From contig AFUT01000003.1 in the NCBI GenBank assembly GCA_000223255.2, positions 248,001 to 312,000 on the forward strand: 64,000 nt of DNA, given 5' to 3'. Each line of letters begins with the position of its first letter. Position 1 is the first letter of the stretch. The translations under genes and the position numbers were made by a program. Below, in pieces: positions 38,842 to 47,880 of the stretch. This DNA comes from Streptococcus infantis SK970 (GTDB lineage: Bacteria; Bacillota; Bacilli; Lactobacillales; Streptococcaceae). The notes under the pieces are model-generated. The model was given only the letters and a program-made list of their open reading frames with translations. It did no database searches and was not told where the DNA came from.

Positions 38842-39771
38842 TTACTCTGTTAAAAATTCTTCAATTCGAGAAACAAGTTCATTATTTTGATAATGATAGA
38901 GGTCATGTGGTGCATCCATATAGACGACTTGAACATTAAACTGGCCACTAGCAAATGTCTCTGCATAATGCTGCCATTCTGATTGACTAAAGCTAGTGCC
39001 TTGACCGTTAGAAACCAGTAGTAAGGCAGGAATTTTAGGATTAATTGAATTTCCTACTTTCTTGGCATTTTCCTTTACCAAACGGGATTCATGAAGCATG
39101 GCTTGTGACATCAACTGCTTATATGCTAGTAATTTATATTGTTGTCGTTCAGCTTCAGTCAGAGTTGGATTTTTTATATAAAAGGACTCAGGAAAATAGC
39201 GTAATAAGCCAATCTTACTGCTCCAATAAGCCACAGTAAGCAAGGCCTGATTATCCTTTAAATCCTCATAACTTGCTGGTAATGCCCAATCCAGACCAAC
39301 CAAGGCTTTCACTTCATCAGGATACTTTTCCTGCCAAGCCAGACTTTCAAGACTAGCCATTGAATGAGACAGAATGATAAAAGGTCCTGATATATTTGCT
39401 TGTGATAGAGCTTGACGTGTCTCAGACAAAACTTCCATCACATCTCTGGATTGATTACTATCCTCGCTATAACCATAGCCAGCCCGCTCCACGATGACTA
39501 CCTTATATTTTTTTGATAAGGAATCCGACACATTCTTAAAGTCCAATATTGGTGAAGCAATTCCAGCACCTGATAGAACTACTATTGTCTCTGGACCATC
39601 CCCCTCAACGTAAACATTGATTTTGTGCCCATTAACGAGAACAGTTTTACCCATAGGAGTTAGAGAGGCTTGTTCCTTTTCTAAGCTGATACGATGAAAG
39701 ATAAATGTCCCTACTAAAAACAAGATAAGGAAACTAAGAAGCCCTAGACACCATTTTTTCAGTATTTTCAT
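38842..39771 (-). CDS. membrane-anchored alpha/beta hydrolase
   Basis: A 309-residue alpha/beta-fold hydrolase with a single N-terminal membrane span (residues ~7-27, LGLLSFLILFLVGTFIF), so the enzyme probably faces outside. The nucleophile elbow is SHSMAS, the oxyanion strand VVLSGAG, and the late His is in DAPHDLYHYQ. ATG 39771 lacks a ribosome site and lies 6 nt after a -10 box, so it may be read from a leaderless mRNA. Confidence 0.84.
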   Translation of the reverse strand: MKILKKWCLGLLSFLILFLVGTFIFHRISLEKEQASLTPMGKTVLVNGHKINVYVEGDGPETIVVLSGAGIASPILDFKNVSDSLSKKYKVVIVERAGYGYSEDSNQSRDVMEVLSETRQALSQANISGPFIILSHSMASLESLAWQEKYPDEVKALVGLDWALPASYEDLKDNQALLTVAYWSSKIGLLRYFPESFYIKNPTLTEAERQQYKLLAYKQLMSQAMLHESRLVKENAKKVGNSINPKIPALLLVSNGQGTSFSQSEWQHYAETFASGQFNVQVVYMDAPHDLYHYQNNELVSRIEEFLTE

Positions 39772-39777
39772 AGCATT

Positions 39778-39806
39778 ATTGTACAAAAATTAGACTCTTT
39801 TAGCAA
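39778..39806 (-). promoter_or_regulatory. promoter of alpha/beta hydrolase gene, predicted leaderless
   Basis: On the minus strand TTGCTA (39801-39806), 17-bp spacer, TACAAT (39778-39783), then 6 nt to the ATG at 39771. Confidence 0.6.
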
Positions 39807-39846
39807 CTTAAGTTAAAGAATTTTCCTGTATAATCTGTATCCAGAA

Positions 39847-39943
39847 ACAAAAAACCCACCTTCACAGGCGGGTTTCATTTTGTATTGTTCAGCTAGATTA
39901 AGCTTTACCTTCTGAACCGAATACGTCGATACGTTCTTCAACT
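39847..39943 (-). repeat. 97-bp direct repeat, displaced copy of fba 3' end and terminator
   Basis: Identical over 97 bases to 42404-42500, the last 15 codons of fba plus its terminator. In this copy the reading VEERIDVFGSEGKA and stop is preserved but not attached to fba. The two copies bracket the choline-binding module. Confidence 0.95.
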
Positions 39944-39960
39944 TTAACATTCACTTAAAA

Positions 39961-41576
39961 CTAATCCATACACTCACCTTTTTCATTAACTCTATACCCA
40001 TCTATAGTAGTATTAACTGCGAGCTCTCCTGATGAATATGAATAGTACCATTTTTCTCCAACTTGATACCAACCGGTTGCCATCGAACCATTGTCATTTA
40101 AGTAATACCAAGCTCCATCGTCTTGAATCCATCCGGTTGCCATTGCCCCATTATCTTTTAAATAATACCAGACATCTTTGTCTTTAAGCCATCCGGTTGC
40201 CATAGTTCCATCATCGTTTAGATAATACCAATTATCATTATCTTGAATCCAACCCGTTGCTAAAGAACTACTATTATTCAGATAATACCAGGCACCATCA
40301 TATTGATTCCAACCTGACTCAGACGAATTTCCACTACCATTTAATACTTGGATTGCTTCTATAATTTCTTTCAGTTCAACTTGTTTTCTATCTTTGATAA
40401 CAGATTGAACTTGACTCTCAACAAACTCTTTTGCGTAATTTCTACTTCCCTCTTTTCTCTGGAACATATCTTTTAATAAACCTTCTAAATGCTCATTAAA
40501 GACCCCTTCTTGAATTTTATTAAATTCTTCCTGAGACAAAGAAATTACCATTACGAGATTAATAAATTCTTCTTTTAATTGAGCAAACATTTCCACACGA
40601 TCATCTTCTATGAATTGATCCGCAATTAATTTAGCACCAAAACTTCCTGCAATACCCCCAATAATCGCACCTGCAAATGCACCTATTGGTCCAGCAATTA
40701 CGCCACCAGCTGCACCTGCACCAGCTCCTGCAAGCATCCCACCACCAGCTACCGCTACATTTTTTAAGAGTTGTTGTGAGGAAATTCTTCCTACTAGTGC
40801 AGCAAAGAGGTCTGGTGTGATAATAAGTGCAAACGATATCACGGGTGCAGCTCGTCTTGCAACCACATCAGCCGTAACTTTTTTCCAAAATAATGACTAA
40901 TTTGATTTGTAAATCTTTTTGCAAACTGCTGTGACCCAACATAGATAAGAGTTCCCATAGCTAAAGTTTGTAATCCGGCTTTACCTGCCATCAATGCAGC
41001 TTTCTTAGTTTCAACACCTGACCATTTAGCTTGAGCAAAAACAATTACAAAACTTATACTTACTCCCGGTAGAGAATTAACTGCTCCATCAATTGCATCA
41101 ATTTTAATCGAGGTCAAATTACCTGCTTTAGCTATCAAATTTGCTTCATTAAAGGTAATATGACCTTTTCTGATGATATTTTTTGCCTCAGCTGGGTTTG
41201 TTACTCCTTCAACTTTGCCTTGTCTAATTTTTTCTCCAAATATTTCTAGCGCTCTATCATATTGATCCTTAGGGACCTCCAGTTGCATATCTTTATATTT
41301 GTACATTCCATTATTACTAGAATCGAATGCCGCATTTACACTCTGCCTTGCATCTTGATAATACTTGGTTTGAATTTTTTGATTCCCAACTCTTCTATCA
41401 GCTCCATTTAATTCATTTCCTTGTCCTACCAGTTTCACTTTTTTAAAGGGATATCTTAGTTTATCAATTGTGTTATTGGCATACTCAGCCGCAAAGCCAT
41501 GTCCTCCCTTATCATTGTTAACAATACGATTTAATTGAATATCTTTAAATACTGTACGAGTTTTTAAAAAAACCAA
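39961..41576 (-). pseudogene. glycine-zipper protein with C-terminal choline-binding repeats, frameshifted
   Basis: Reconstructed about 538 residues. N-terminal region (VFKDIQLNRIVNNDKGGHGF, GNELNGADRRVGNQKIQTKY, NPAEAKNIIRKGHITF) looks enzymatic or DNA/nucleotide-binding but I cannot name the family. Next come hydrophobic helices and a glycine zipper (AGAGAGAAGGVIAGP..., GAIIGGIAGS), typical of membrane-inserting segments. Then a charged helical part, and five classical choline-binding repeats of the ATGWIQDDGAWYYLNDNG type. No signal peptide. A break in T6 40879-40884 (plus strand) is repaired by one base. The start is unclear: TTG 41576 has AGGTG seven bases before it, and the frame stays open upstream only if another base is added to A7 41566-41572. 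Confidence 0.75.
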
Positions 41577-41601
41577 GAAACAACACCTATCTGAGTGCCT
41601 T

Positions 41602-42179
41602 TTACAAAATTAGTTGAATTAATATTTTTTTACCAATTTTCAATAACTGCGAATTTAAATTCTCTACTTGCAAATCATTGGTATATCCAGAAGCAATTAA
41701 TTCGTTAAATTCTCTCAAAGTATAAATTAGGTTTTTTGGAGAATTTAATCGTTTGATAATGCCATATGGATAGTAAAATACTAAATTATCATTTTCGTCA
41801 ACTGATACTTTCCATAAATTTGAAAAGGGAAAAACTGTACATTACATTCTTCTTGATCTTTTATTTGAACTTTTTCAAAAATACCATATTGTGTCAGAAG
41901 TAAACCATACTCTTTAAACTCTTCTTCTTTTAAACTTCTAACTGGAGAATAACCAAAAAATTCAAATTCAGTATTACAAAATTCATAGTAAAAATCTTTT
42001 TCTGAATCAATAAACCACTTTGCACGGCCATAAGGAACATATTCTCCATAATAATCAAAAGCATTCCTTGCAATGGTTCTAAAAAAACTGCCTTACCTTT
42101 TCTTCGCTATGATTATGTACGCCTTTTATTTTCTTTTCCAGGAAAAATATTGAAAAAAACTCACTATGTTGTCTTTCAT
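41602..42179 (-). pseudogene. degenerate small-protein gene upstream of the choline-binding module (immunity-like)
   Basis: About 192 residues after repair. ATG 42179 opens MKDNIVSFFQYFSWKRK. Coherent pieces in three frames follow: VHNHSEEKVRQFF; NAFDYYGEYVPYGRAKWFID through KDQEECNVQFFPF; then NLWKVSVDENDNLVFYYPYG to KILIQLIL and TAA 41602-41604. Breaks lie near 42137-42143, 42088-42094 and 41823-41826. Aromatic and acidic, no membrane span. Its position directly before the zipper protein suggests a partner or immunity gene (inference). Confidence 0.55.
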
Positions 42180-42403
42180 ATTTAATAAAGAACCTCTCTA
42201 GTATTAACTAAACACTATAAAAATAAAATTACTTTTTCCAAAATACCGGTTAAAATCATTTGTATAAATTATCAATATTTAGTTGTAAATTAAATAAATT
42301 ATAACAAAAGTATAATATAAAGTCTATATGATTTATAATAATCATTTTATGTTTAAAATAAAATTAATCCTCTTTTACTAAAATTACGAAATATATTAGA
42401 AAC

Positions 42404-42500
42404 ACAAAAAACCCACCTTCACAGGCGGGTTTCATTTTGTATTGTTCAGCTAGATTAAGCTTTACCTTCTGAACCGAATACGTCGATACGTTCTTCAACT
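42404..42500 (-). repeat. 97-bp direct repeat, native copy at fba 3' end
   Basis: Contains the last 15 codons of fba, its stop and its terminator; identical to 39847-39943. Between this and the 42179 start lie 224 nt of AT-rich sequence with no feature I can name. Confidence 0.95.
42405..42432 (-). terminator. fba terminator
   Basis: AACCCACC (about 42410-42417) pairs with GGCGGGTT (42424-42431); on the minus strand a run of six T follows. The same hairpin is present in the displaced copy at 39849-39875. Confidence 0.85.
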
Positions 42501-43336
42501 GATGCTTGGATAGCTTTTACACCGTCAGCCAAGAATTTACGTGGGTCGAAGAGTTTCTTCTTGTCGTATTCTGCTTCGTTTGCTTCGTAGTCACGAGCAA
42601 ATTTACGAGTAGCGTTAGCGAATGCGATTTGGCATTCAGTGTTAACGTTAACTTTAGCAACACCAAGTTTGATAGCTGCTTGGATTTGGTCGTCAGGAAT
42701 ACCTGATCCACCGTGCAATACGATTGGGAATCCTGGTACAGCTTCAGTCAATTTTTGCAAGTGGTCAAGGTGAAGACCTTTCCAGTTTGCAGGGTAAGGA
42801 CCGTGGATGTTACCGATACCAGCCGCCAAGAAGTCGATACCAGTTGCAACCATTGCTTTAGCATCTTCGATTGGAGCCAATTCACCATCACCGATGATTC
42901 CGTCTTCTTCACCACCGATAGTTCCAACTTCAGCTTCTACTGATACACCATTTGCGTGAGCAAATTCTACAACTTTACGAGCTTTTTCAAGGTTTTCTTC
43001 AACTGGAAGGTGTGAACCATCAAACATAACTGAAGTATAACCAACTTGAATACACTCAAGTGCATCTTCGTAGTGACCATGGTCAAGGTGGATAGCTACT
43101 GGTACAGTGATTCCCATTGATTCTACAAGGTTAGCGATCAAGTTGCGAGCAACTTTGTAACCACCCATGTATTTAGCAGCACCCATTGAAGTTTGGATCA
43201 AAACTGGAGCTTTTTTAGCTTCTGCTGCGCGCAAGATAGCTTGAGTCCACTCAAGGTTGTTTGTGTTAAATCCACCAACTGCATAACCGTTGTCACGAGC
43301 TGCTTGGACAAATTTTTCTGCTGAAACGATTGCCAT
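42455..43336 (-). CDS. fba: class II fructose-bisphosphate aldolase
   Basis: Zinc-dependent aldolase of glycolysis; 293 residues. ATG 43336 (MAIVSAEKFVQAARDNGYAV) has GGAGG upstream; a longer frame is rejected. Zinc and catalytic motifs: HLDHGHYEDAL, VEAEVGTIGGEEDG, GIGNIHGPYP, LHGGSG and KVNVNTE. Codon choice is that of a highly expressed gene. Downstream of vncS as in pneumococcus; its 3' end is duplicated at 39847-39943. Confidence 0.97.
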   Translation of the reverse strand: MAIVSAEKFVQAARDNGYAVGGFNTNNLEWTQAILRAAEAKKAPVLIQTSMGAAKYMGGYKVARNLIANLVESMGITVPVAIHLDHGHYEDALECIQVGYTSVMFDGSHLPVEENLEKARKVVEFAHANGVSVEAEVGTIGGEEDGIIGDGELAPIEDAKAMVATGIDFLAAGIGNIHGPYPANWKGLHLDHLQKLTEAVPGFPIVLHGGSGIPDDQIQAAIKLGVAKVNVNTECQIAFANATRKFARDYEANEAEYDKKKLFDPRKFLADGVKAIQASVEERIDVFGSEGKA

Positions 43337-43471
43337 TTTATCAGGCCTCCTGTATATTTTTATGGGATATCCCATTTACATTGTTCATTTTATCACTTTT
43401 TGATAAAAAAATCTAGTTTTTCCCATACTTTAGATTGAATTTCTTCCAATTAGATTGATGTAAACCCTTTC

Positions 43472-44802
43472 TTAATCACTTTCCGGCTCGGTCTGTGGTA
43501 GCTTCATGAAAAATGCTAGGTTAGCATCGTCTCTTTCAAAATGATAGTCAATTTCTTCGTTTTCCAATAAACTTTTAACTACGAATAGTCCCAAGCCAGC
43601 TCCCTTACTTTGTCGACTAGAAACTGTAAAGGATTGTTCAAACTTATCTTGCTCCTCAGGTGTACAGGCGTTCTCAATGAAGACCCAGCCATCTTCTGTC
43701 CCAATTTTTAAATAACCACCTTGAACAGAGTGTTTCACAGCATTACTGATAAGATTGGAAAGAATCAGCTTGAGTACCGAAGGATTTAGATAAGTTTGTT
43801 GGTCAGTCAGTTGATTCACAACTGAGATTTCCCTCTCTTTGGCTAATAAATCATAATCCTTTAAGAGAAAATCTGTCATTTCAAGAAGGTTGATTTGTTC
43901 TTTCTTATCTCGCAATTCTTGCACTGAAGAAAGAGATAAGATTTGCTGGACATGGTGAGTCAAATCATCCACAATACCCAAAGAAACTCCCAGATAATGG
44001 TCACGATCTTTATAGCGTCCAATATTGGCTTTCATATTCTCCAGAAGAATCTTTAGACTAGCTAGGGGTGTTTTCAGTTCGTGGGAAGCACCTCGTAAAA
44101 ACTCAACCTTCATCTTTTCCAGCTGGAGGATGGCCTCGTTCTTTTCATGCAAGTCTGCAATGACCGTCAAGAGATGCTGATAAAGGCTGTTGATTTGTTC
44201 TTTAAGATCGCCAATTTCATCCTTAGAATCCACGCGCAACCTCACTTCTACATCCAAATCCATCATCCGTCGAGTCACTCGTTTGATTTCCAAAATAGGA
44301 GCAACAATGGTTCTAGCATAGATAAAGGCGATGAGGAGCGAAATGATGAAAGACGCTAATAAAGTATAAGGCAGAAATTGAAGACTGATGTCTTCTGCTT
44401 CTTTCTGCAAATCCATAGAAGCTAAAAACTGCAAGATCATCGTCTGACCATCCTTAGTTTGAACTTCTCTTTCCTCAATAACCAAGGAGGCCGTTTGTCG
44501 TTGTTTATCAATGGGAAGATTATCATTGACTTCCAACTTATCCTGAGTCATCTCTCCCTTAACAGCTCCCTTAATATCACTGCTTTTAGAATAAAGTTCA
44601 AGGACTTCCTGAATAGCTTGACTGTCCTTTCCTTGGAGGGACTGGGCAATTTCTGTAGCCTTTTGCCCTATGCTCTCCTGACGGTGACTGAGATAGGTCG
44701 GAGGAAAGAGAAAATAGATGGCCAAATGCAAACAAATGACCAAGGTAGAAAATACCGAGAAGGTATAGATAAAAATTTTTTAAATAAACCTGAACGTCTC
44801 AT
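43472..44802 (-). pseudogene. vncS: sensor histidine kinase VncS, frameshifted near the start
   Basis: Membrane sensor kinase of the VncRS two-component system. ATG 44802 overlaps the vncR stop (ATGA) and reads MRRSGLFKK; T6 44776-44781 (plus strand) is one base short, and repair gives IFIYTFSVFSTLVICLHL, the first span. A second span near residues 140-160, HAMP linker, the H box FLRGASHELKTPLA and the N box LILSNLISNAVKHS follow. The G box GAGLGLFVV is also intact. Corrected length 443 residues. Pneumococcal VncS responds to host or peptide signals; early claims about vancomycin tolerance are disputed. Confidence 0.88.
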
Positions 44803-45455
44803 TTTCTCTCCAATTTATAACCAACATTGCGCACGGTAAGAATACAGTCTAAATCCAATTTTTTCCGTAATTCCTTGATATAGACATCGATCACTCTGTC
44901 AAAAGGAACCTCATCTGTCATCTTCCATACAGCATCGATAATCTGCGACCGTGTTAAGGCTCGACCTTCATTTTTAACCAGATAGTCTAAAATTTCCAGC
45001 TCTTTTGCATTCACTGCAACCTCTTGACCAGCCACTGTAGCACTATAGCTCTCAAAGTCTACCTGAGTGTCCTTATAGGTAAAGATATGACCTGTATCAT
45101 AATAACGCTTGAAAATAGCATCCACTCTTACCTTTAACAAAGATAGGGAAAAAGGCTTTTCCAAATAACCATCTGCTAACGCTGAAAAGGCACTCATCTT
45201 ATACTCCTCATCCTGAAAGGCTGTCAACATCAAGACCGGAACTTGGCTACTTTTACGGATTTCTGACAAAACCTCTAAACCATTGAGTTTCGGCATTTGA
45301 ATATCTAAGAGAATCAAAGCAACTTGGTGATTGGAAAATTGTTCTAAGGCCTCAAGACCATCTGCAGCCTGAAGGGTTTCATAGCCACAATCCGCCAAAT
45401 AATCACTAATTCCCTCACGGATCATGTCTTCATCTTCTACAATTAGAATTTTCAT
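44799..45455 (-). CDS. vncR: response regulator VncR
   Basis: OmpR-family regulator, 218 residues. Receiver phospho-acceptor Asp51 (LILLDIQMPKLNG), acidic pair EDED at 7-10, Lys in LEKPFS. C-terminal winged helix with YIKELRKKLD. Transcribed from a promoter embedded in the vex3 terminator region and translationally coupled to vncS. Confidence 0.95.
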   Translation of the reverse strand: MKILIVEDEDMIREGISDYLADCGYETLQAADGLEALEQFSNHQVALILLDIQMPKLNGLEVLSEIRKSSQVPVLMLTAFQDEEYKMSAFSALADGYLEKPFSLSLLKVRVDAIFKRYYDTGHIFTYKDTQVDFESYSATVAGQEVAVNAKELEILDYLVKNEGRALTRSQIIDAVWKMTDEVPFDRVIDVYIKELRKKLDLDCILTVRNVGYKLERK

Positions 45456-45472
45456 ATAAATCCTTTTCTATC

Positions 45473-45519
45473 AAAAATGCTACCTATATTATATCTCATT
45501 TGAGTGAGAATAGGTAGCA
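45473..45519 (-). terminator. vex3 terminator
   Basis: TGCTACCTAT (45478-45487) pairs exactly with ATAGGTAGCA (45510-45519); T5 follows on the minus strand. The vncR -10 box lies in its loop. Confidence 0.75.
45488..45493 (-). promoter_or_regulatory. vncRS -10 box inside the vex3 terminator loop
   Basis: TATAAT on the minus strand, 33 nt before the vncR ATG. No convincing -35 is seen. AAAGGA precedes the vncR start. Confidence 0.55.
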
Positions 45520-45525
45520 GGTTTT

Positions 45526-46904
45526 TTATTCACTATCCAACAAGAGTTCTTTTGGTTGTTTAAAGAGGAGATTACTTGAAGCAAGTGCCATAACTAGTAC
45601 TACTAGAACCAAACCAAGTACAAAGATAATGGCAAAGTCTGAAGGTTGAATAGAAATATCCAGACTTGAAAGAGTCTTGCTAAAGCCGTCAACTTCTGCA
45701 CCACCACCGAGATTGGAAGCTTGGGCTGCCTTACTTGCCTGCTTAGCCACATCTGATGTAACATTGGCTAGTACTGTATTTCCAATAGCACGAGCTGTGT
45801 AATTAGCTAGGAAGTAGGCTGAAATGAGAGCTGGAACTGCAATCATAACTGCTTCTGTGATAAATTGTCCTAGAATACTTGCTTGTTTTAGACCAATTGA
45901 AAGGAGAATTCCAACCTCTTTACGACGGGCATTGATCCAAAGAGTTAATAAAAGAGCGAGTAGGAGTACTGAGAAAATCAAGCTACCCCAGAAGAGAAGA
46001 TTAGCCATCTTGTACATGCCTGAGATAGATTGTTCAAGGGCAGGATAGTTAGATGAACTCTTGATTAAGCTATACATCTTCCAGTTGATACCATTTATAG
46101 AACCTAATTCTTGCATGACACTATCTAGGTTCTTATCTCCAGCTACAAAGAAGGTAGCATCTCCATAAATAGCGGTATCTTCTGTATAACCATAAAGCTG
46201 TGCAGCTGTGTGAATATCTGTGATAGCTGTATTCTCATAGAGTTCTTGTGAGTAGGTCACAGCAGATTTGTTGTGTCCATCAAAAAGTCCTTTGATCGTT
46301 ACTTCTACTGTTTCCTTGGCTCCTTTTTCATTATCTGCATCGTAGATATTGGAGTTCAGTTTGACCTTATCTCCAACCTTCCAGCCATGTTTAGCAGCCA
46401 AGTCTTTATGCATGAGAATCTGGTGTTTATCATCATTTGTTAAATGCTCACCTTCGACCAGCTTGTAAGAGCCTGATACAAACTTATCTTCCCTAGAAGA
46501 GTCATTGACACCTGTTATCATCAAGCTACTTCCAAAACGTTGAGCTCGATCTGGCGTTAGATTTTTCTTGGTTTCAGGCGTTTCAATCAGTTCATAGCCT
46601 GTCAAATCACCGATAGCATTGATCCGTTTGATGTAGGATTCGATGGCTTTATTTTCAGTAATTTTTTAATATCTTCACCCTTAATATTCCCTGCACCACG
46701 TGGAGTTCCTTGGTTGACCCTGCGGTTGATTTGCATGGAGAAACTATTGGTGATATTTTTAAAGGTTTCTTGAGAAGCCTTGGCTGTCGCACCCTTGATA
46801 GACAAGCCGACCAAACTCAAACTAGCCATCAAGAGAATGATAAGAAAGATCACAAGCGACTTAAAAAATTTTCTTGTGACATAGGCAAATGCGTTGTGTA
46901 ACAT
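45526..46904 (-). pseudogene. vex3: Vex3 ABC permease, frameshifted
   Basis: FtsX/MacB-like permease of the Vex exporter. ATG 46904 (MLHNAFAYVTRKFFKSLVIF) begins the first span; T6 46662-46667 (plus strand) is one base short, and repair gives DIKKITENKAIESYIKRINA and then the long frame starting GDLTGYELIE. Extracellular domain, then three C-terminal spans ending KQPKELLLDSE. Corrected length 459 residues, the pneumococcal size as I recall it. Confidence 0.9.
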
Positions 46905-47234
46905 AAGATTCCTTTCTAGATTTACTTCGCTTATATGTTTTTATATTTCTTTATTTCCCTTAAATAGTGCGGACGGGAGGTAAAATTATCCAGTGGATGA
47001 TTTTAGAAATCCAAGGAATTTCACAATTTATTTTTGAGCTCTTCGCCATTTCATTTCTAGGCTCAGACTAAAATAGTTCCCCAAACTATTTTACTCTCAA
47101 AAATCCCGTCCTAGATAATAACAAAGTTATTATCTAGGATACCACTATAGTGGGAAATAACTGTTTGAGAATCACTTCGTTTATAATTACTTAATAGTTT
47201 ACTAAAGCAATTCCAAAAGTTTAAGAGGTAGACT
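46905..47234 (-). other. vex2-vex3 intergenic region with stacked inverted repeats
   Basis: 330 nt without a gene. It holds the hairpin repeat at 47059-47102, a perfect 13-bp stem with AAA loop (47110-47122 with 47126-47138), and the palindrome CCACTATAGTGG (47142-47153). GAAAGGA precedes vex3. The hairpins may separate vex3 expression from vex1-vex2. Confidence 0.6.
47059..47102. repeat. 44-bp hairpin repeat, copy 1
   Basis: AGGCTC, then the stem AAAATAGTT / AACTATTTT, then ACTCTCAAAA. Related to 58355-58398 with paired substitutions in the stem. Confidence 0.7.
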
Positions 47235-47867
47235 CTACTTTTCAGTCAGTTTTTTATCCTTCAATTCAAGTGTAATATCTGACGCCTGTGCTACTTCCTT
47301 ACTGTGGGTCACAACGATCACACACTTGCCTGTTTTCTCAGCAAGAGATTTGAGCAGGTCAATAATATCTCCAGCAGTCTTAGGATCTAGGTTTCCTGTT
47401 GGTTCATCTGCTAAAATCACTGGTGCTTCCGATACAAGGCTACGAGCAATGGCAACACGTTGTTGCTGTCCACCTGATAATTGGAGAACATTCCGCTTGA
47501 TTTGACTTTCATCTAAACCAAGTTCAAGAAGGGTATCCTTGCTAGCTTTTTTATTAACCAAGCGGATATTTTCCAATGGAGAAAGATAATCAATCAAGTT
47601 ATAGTTTTGGAAAACCAAAGAGATATGGTGCATGCGATGATAAGAATAACCTTGTTCACGAATATCCTTGCCTTCGAATAAGATAGCTCCTTCGACAGGG
47701 CTATCAAGTCCTGCTAATAGAGATAAGAGTGTTGACTTCCCAGCTCCTGATTCTCCGATAATACTATAAAACTTGCCTGGTTCAAAATCGTAATTGATTT
47801 TATATAAGACTGCTTCTGCAGTGTTTTTGTAACGATAAGTAAGATCTTGTAATTGTAGTAAAGTCAT
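47235..47867 (-). CDS. vex2: Vex2 ABC ATP-binding protein
   Basis: ATPase of the Vex exporter, 210 residues. ATG 47867 ([20 protein letters not shown]) is behind GGAG; an upstream in-frame start lies within vex1. Walker [10 protein letters not shown], signature [10 protein letters not shown], Walker [12 protein letters not shown], switch VVTHSKE. Lies between the two permease genes. Confidence 0.94.
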   Translation of the reverse strand: MTLLQLQDLTYRYKNTAEAVLYKINYDFEPGKFYSIIGESGAGKSTLLSLLAGLDSPVEGAILFEGKDIREQGYSYHRMHHISLVFQNYNLIDYLSPLENIRLVNKKASKDTLLELGLDESQIKRNVLQLSGGQQQRVAIARSLVSEAPVILADEPTGNLDPKTAGDIIDLLKSLAEKTGKCVIVVTHSKEVAQASDITLELKDKKLTEK

Positions 47868-47880
47868 GATTTCTCCTTTA

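Noticed and set aside
39820-39835. Plus-strand TGTATAAT that looks like a -10 box
   Set aside because: No gene lies downstream on the plus strand; it reads into the duplicated fba tail in reverse.
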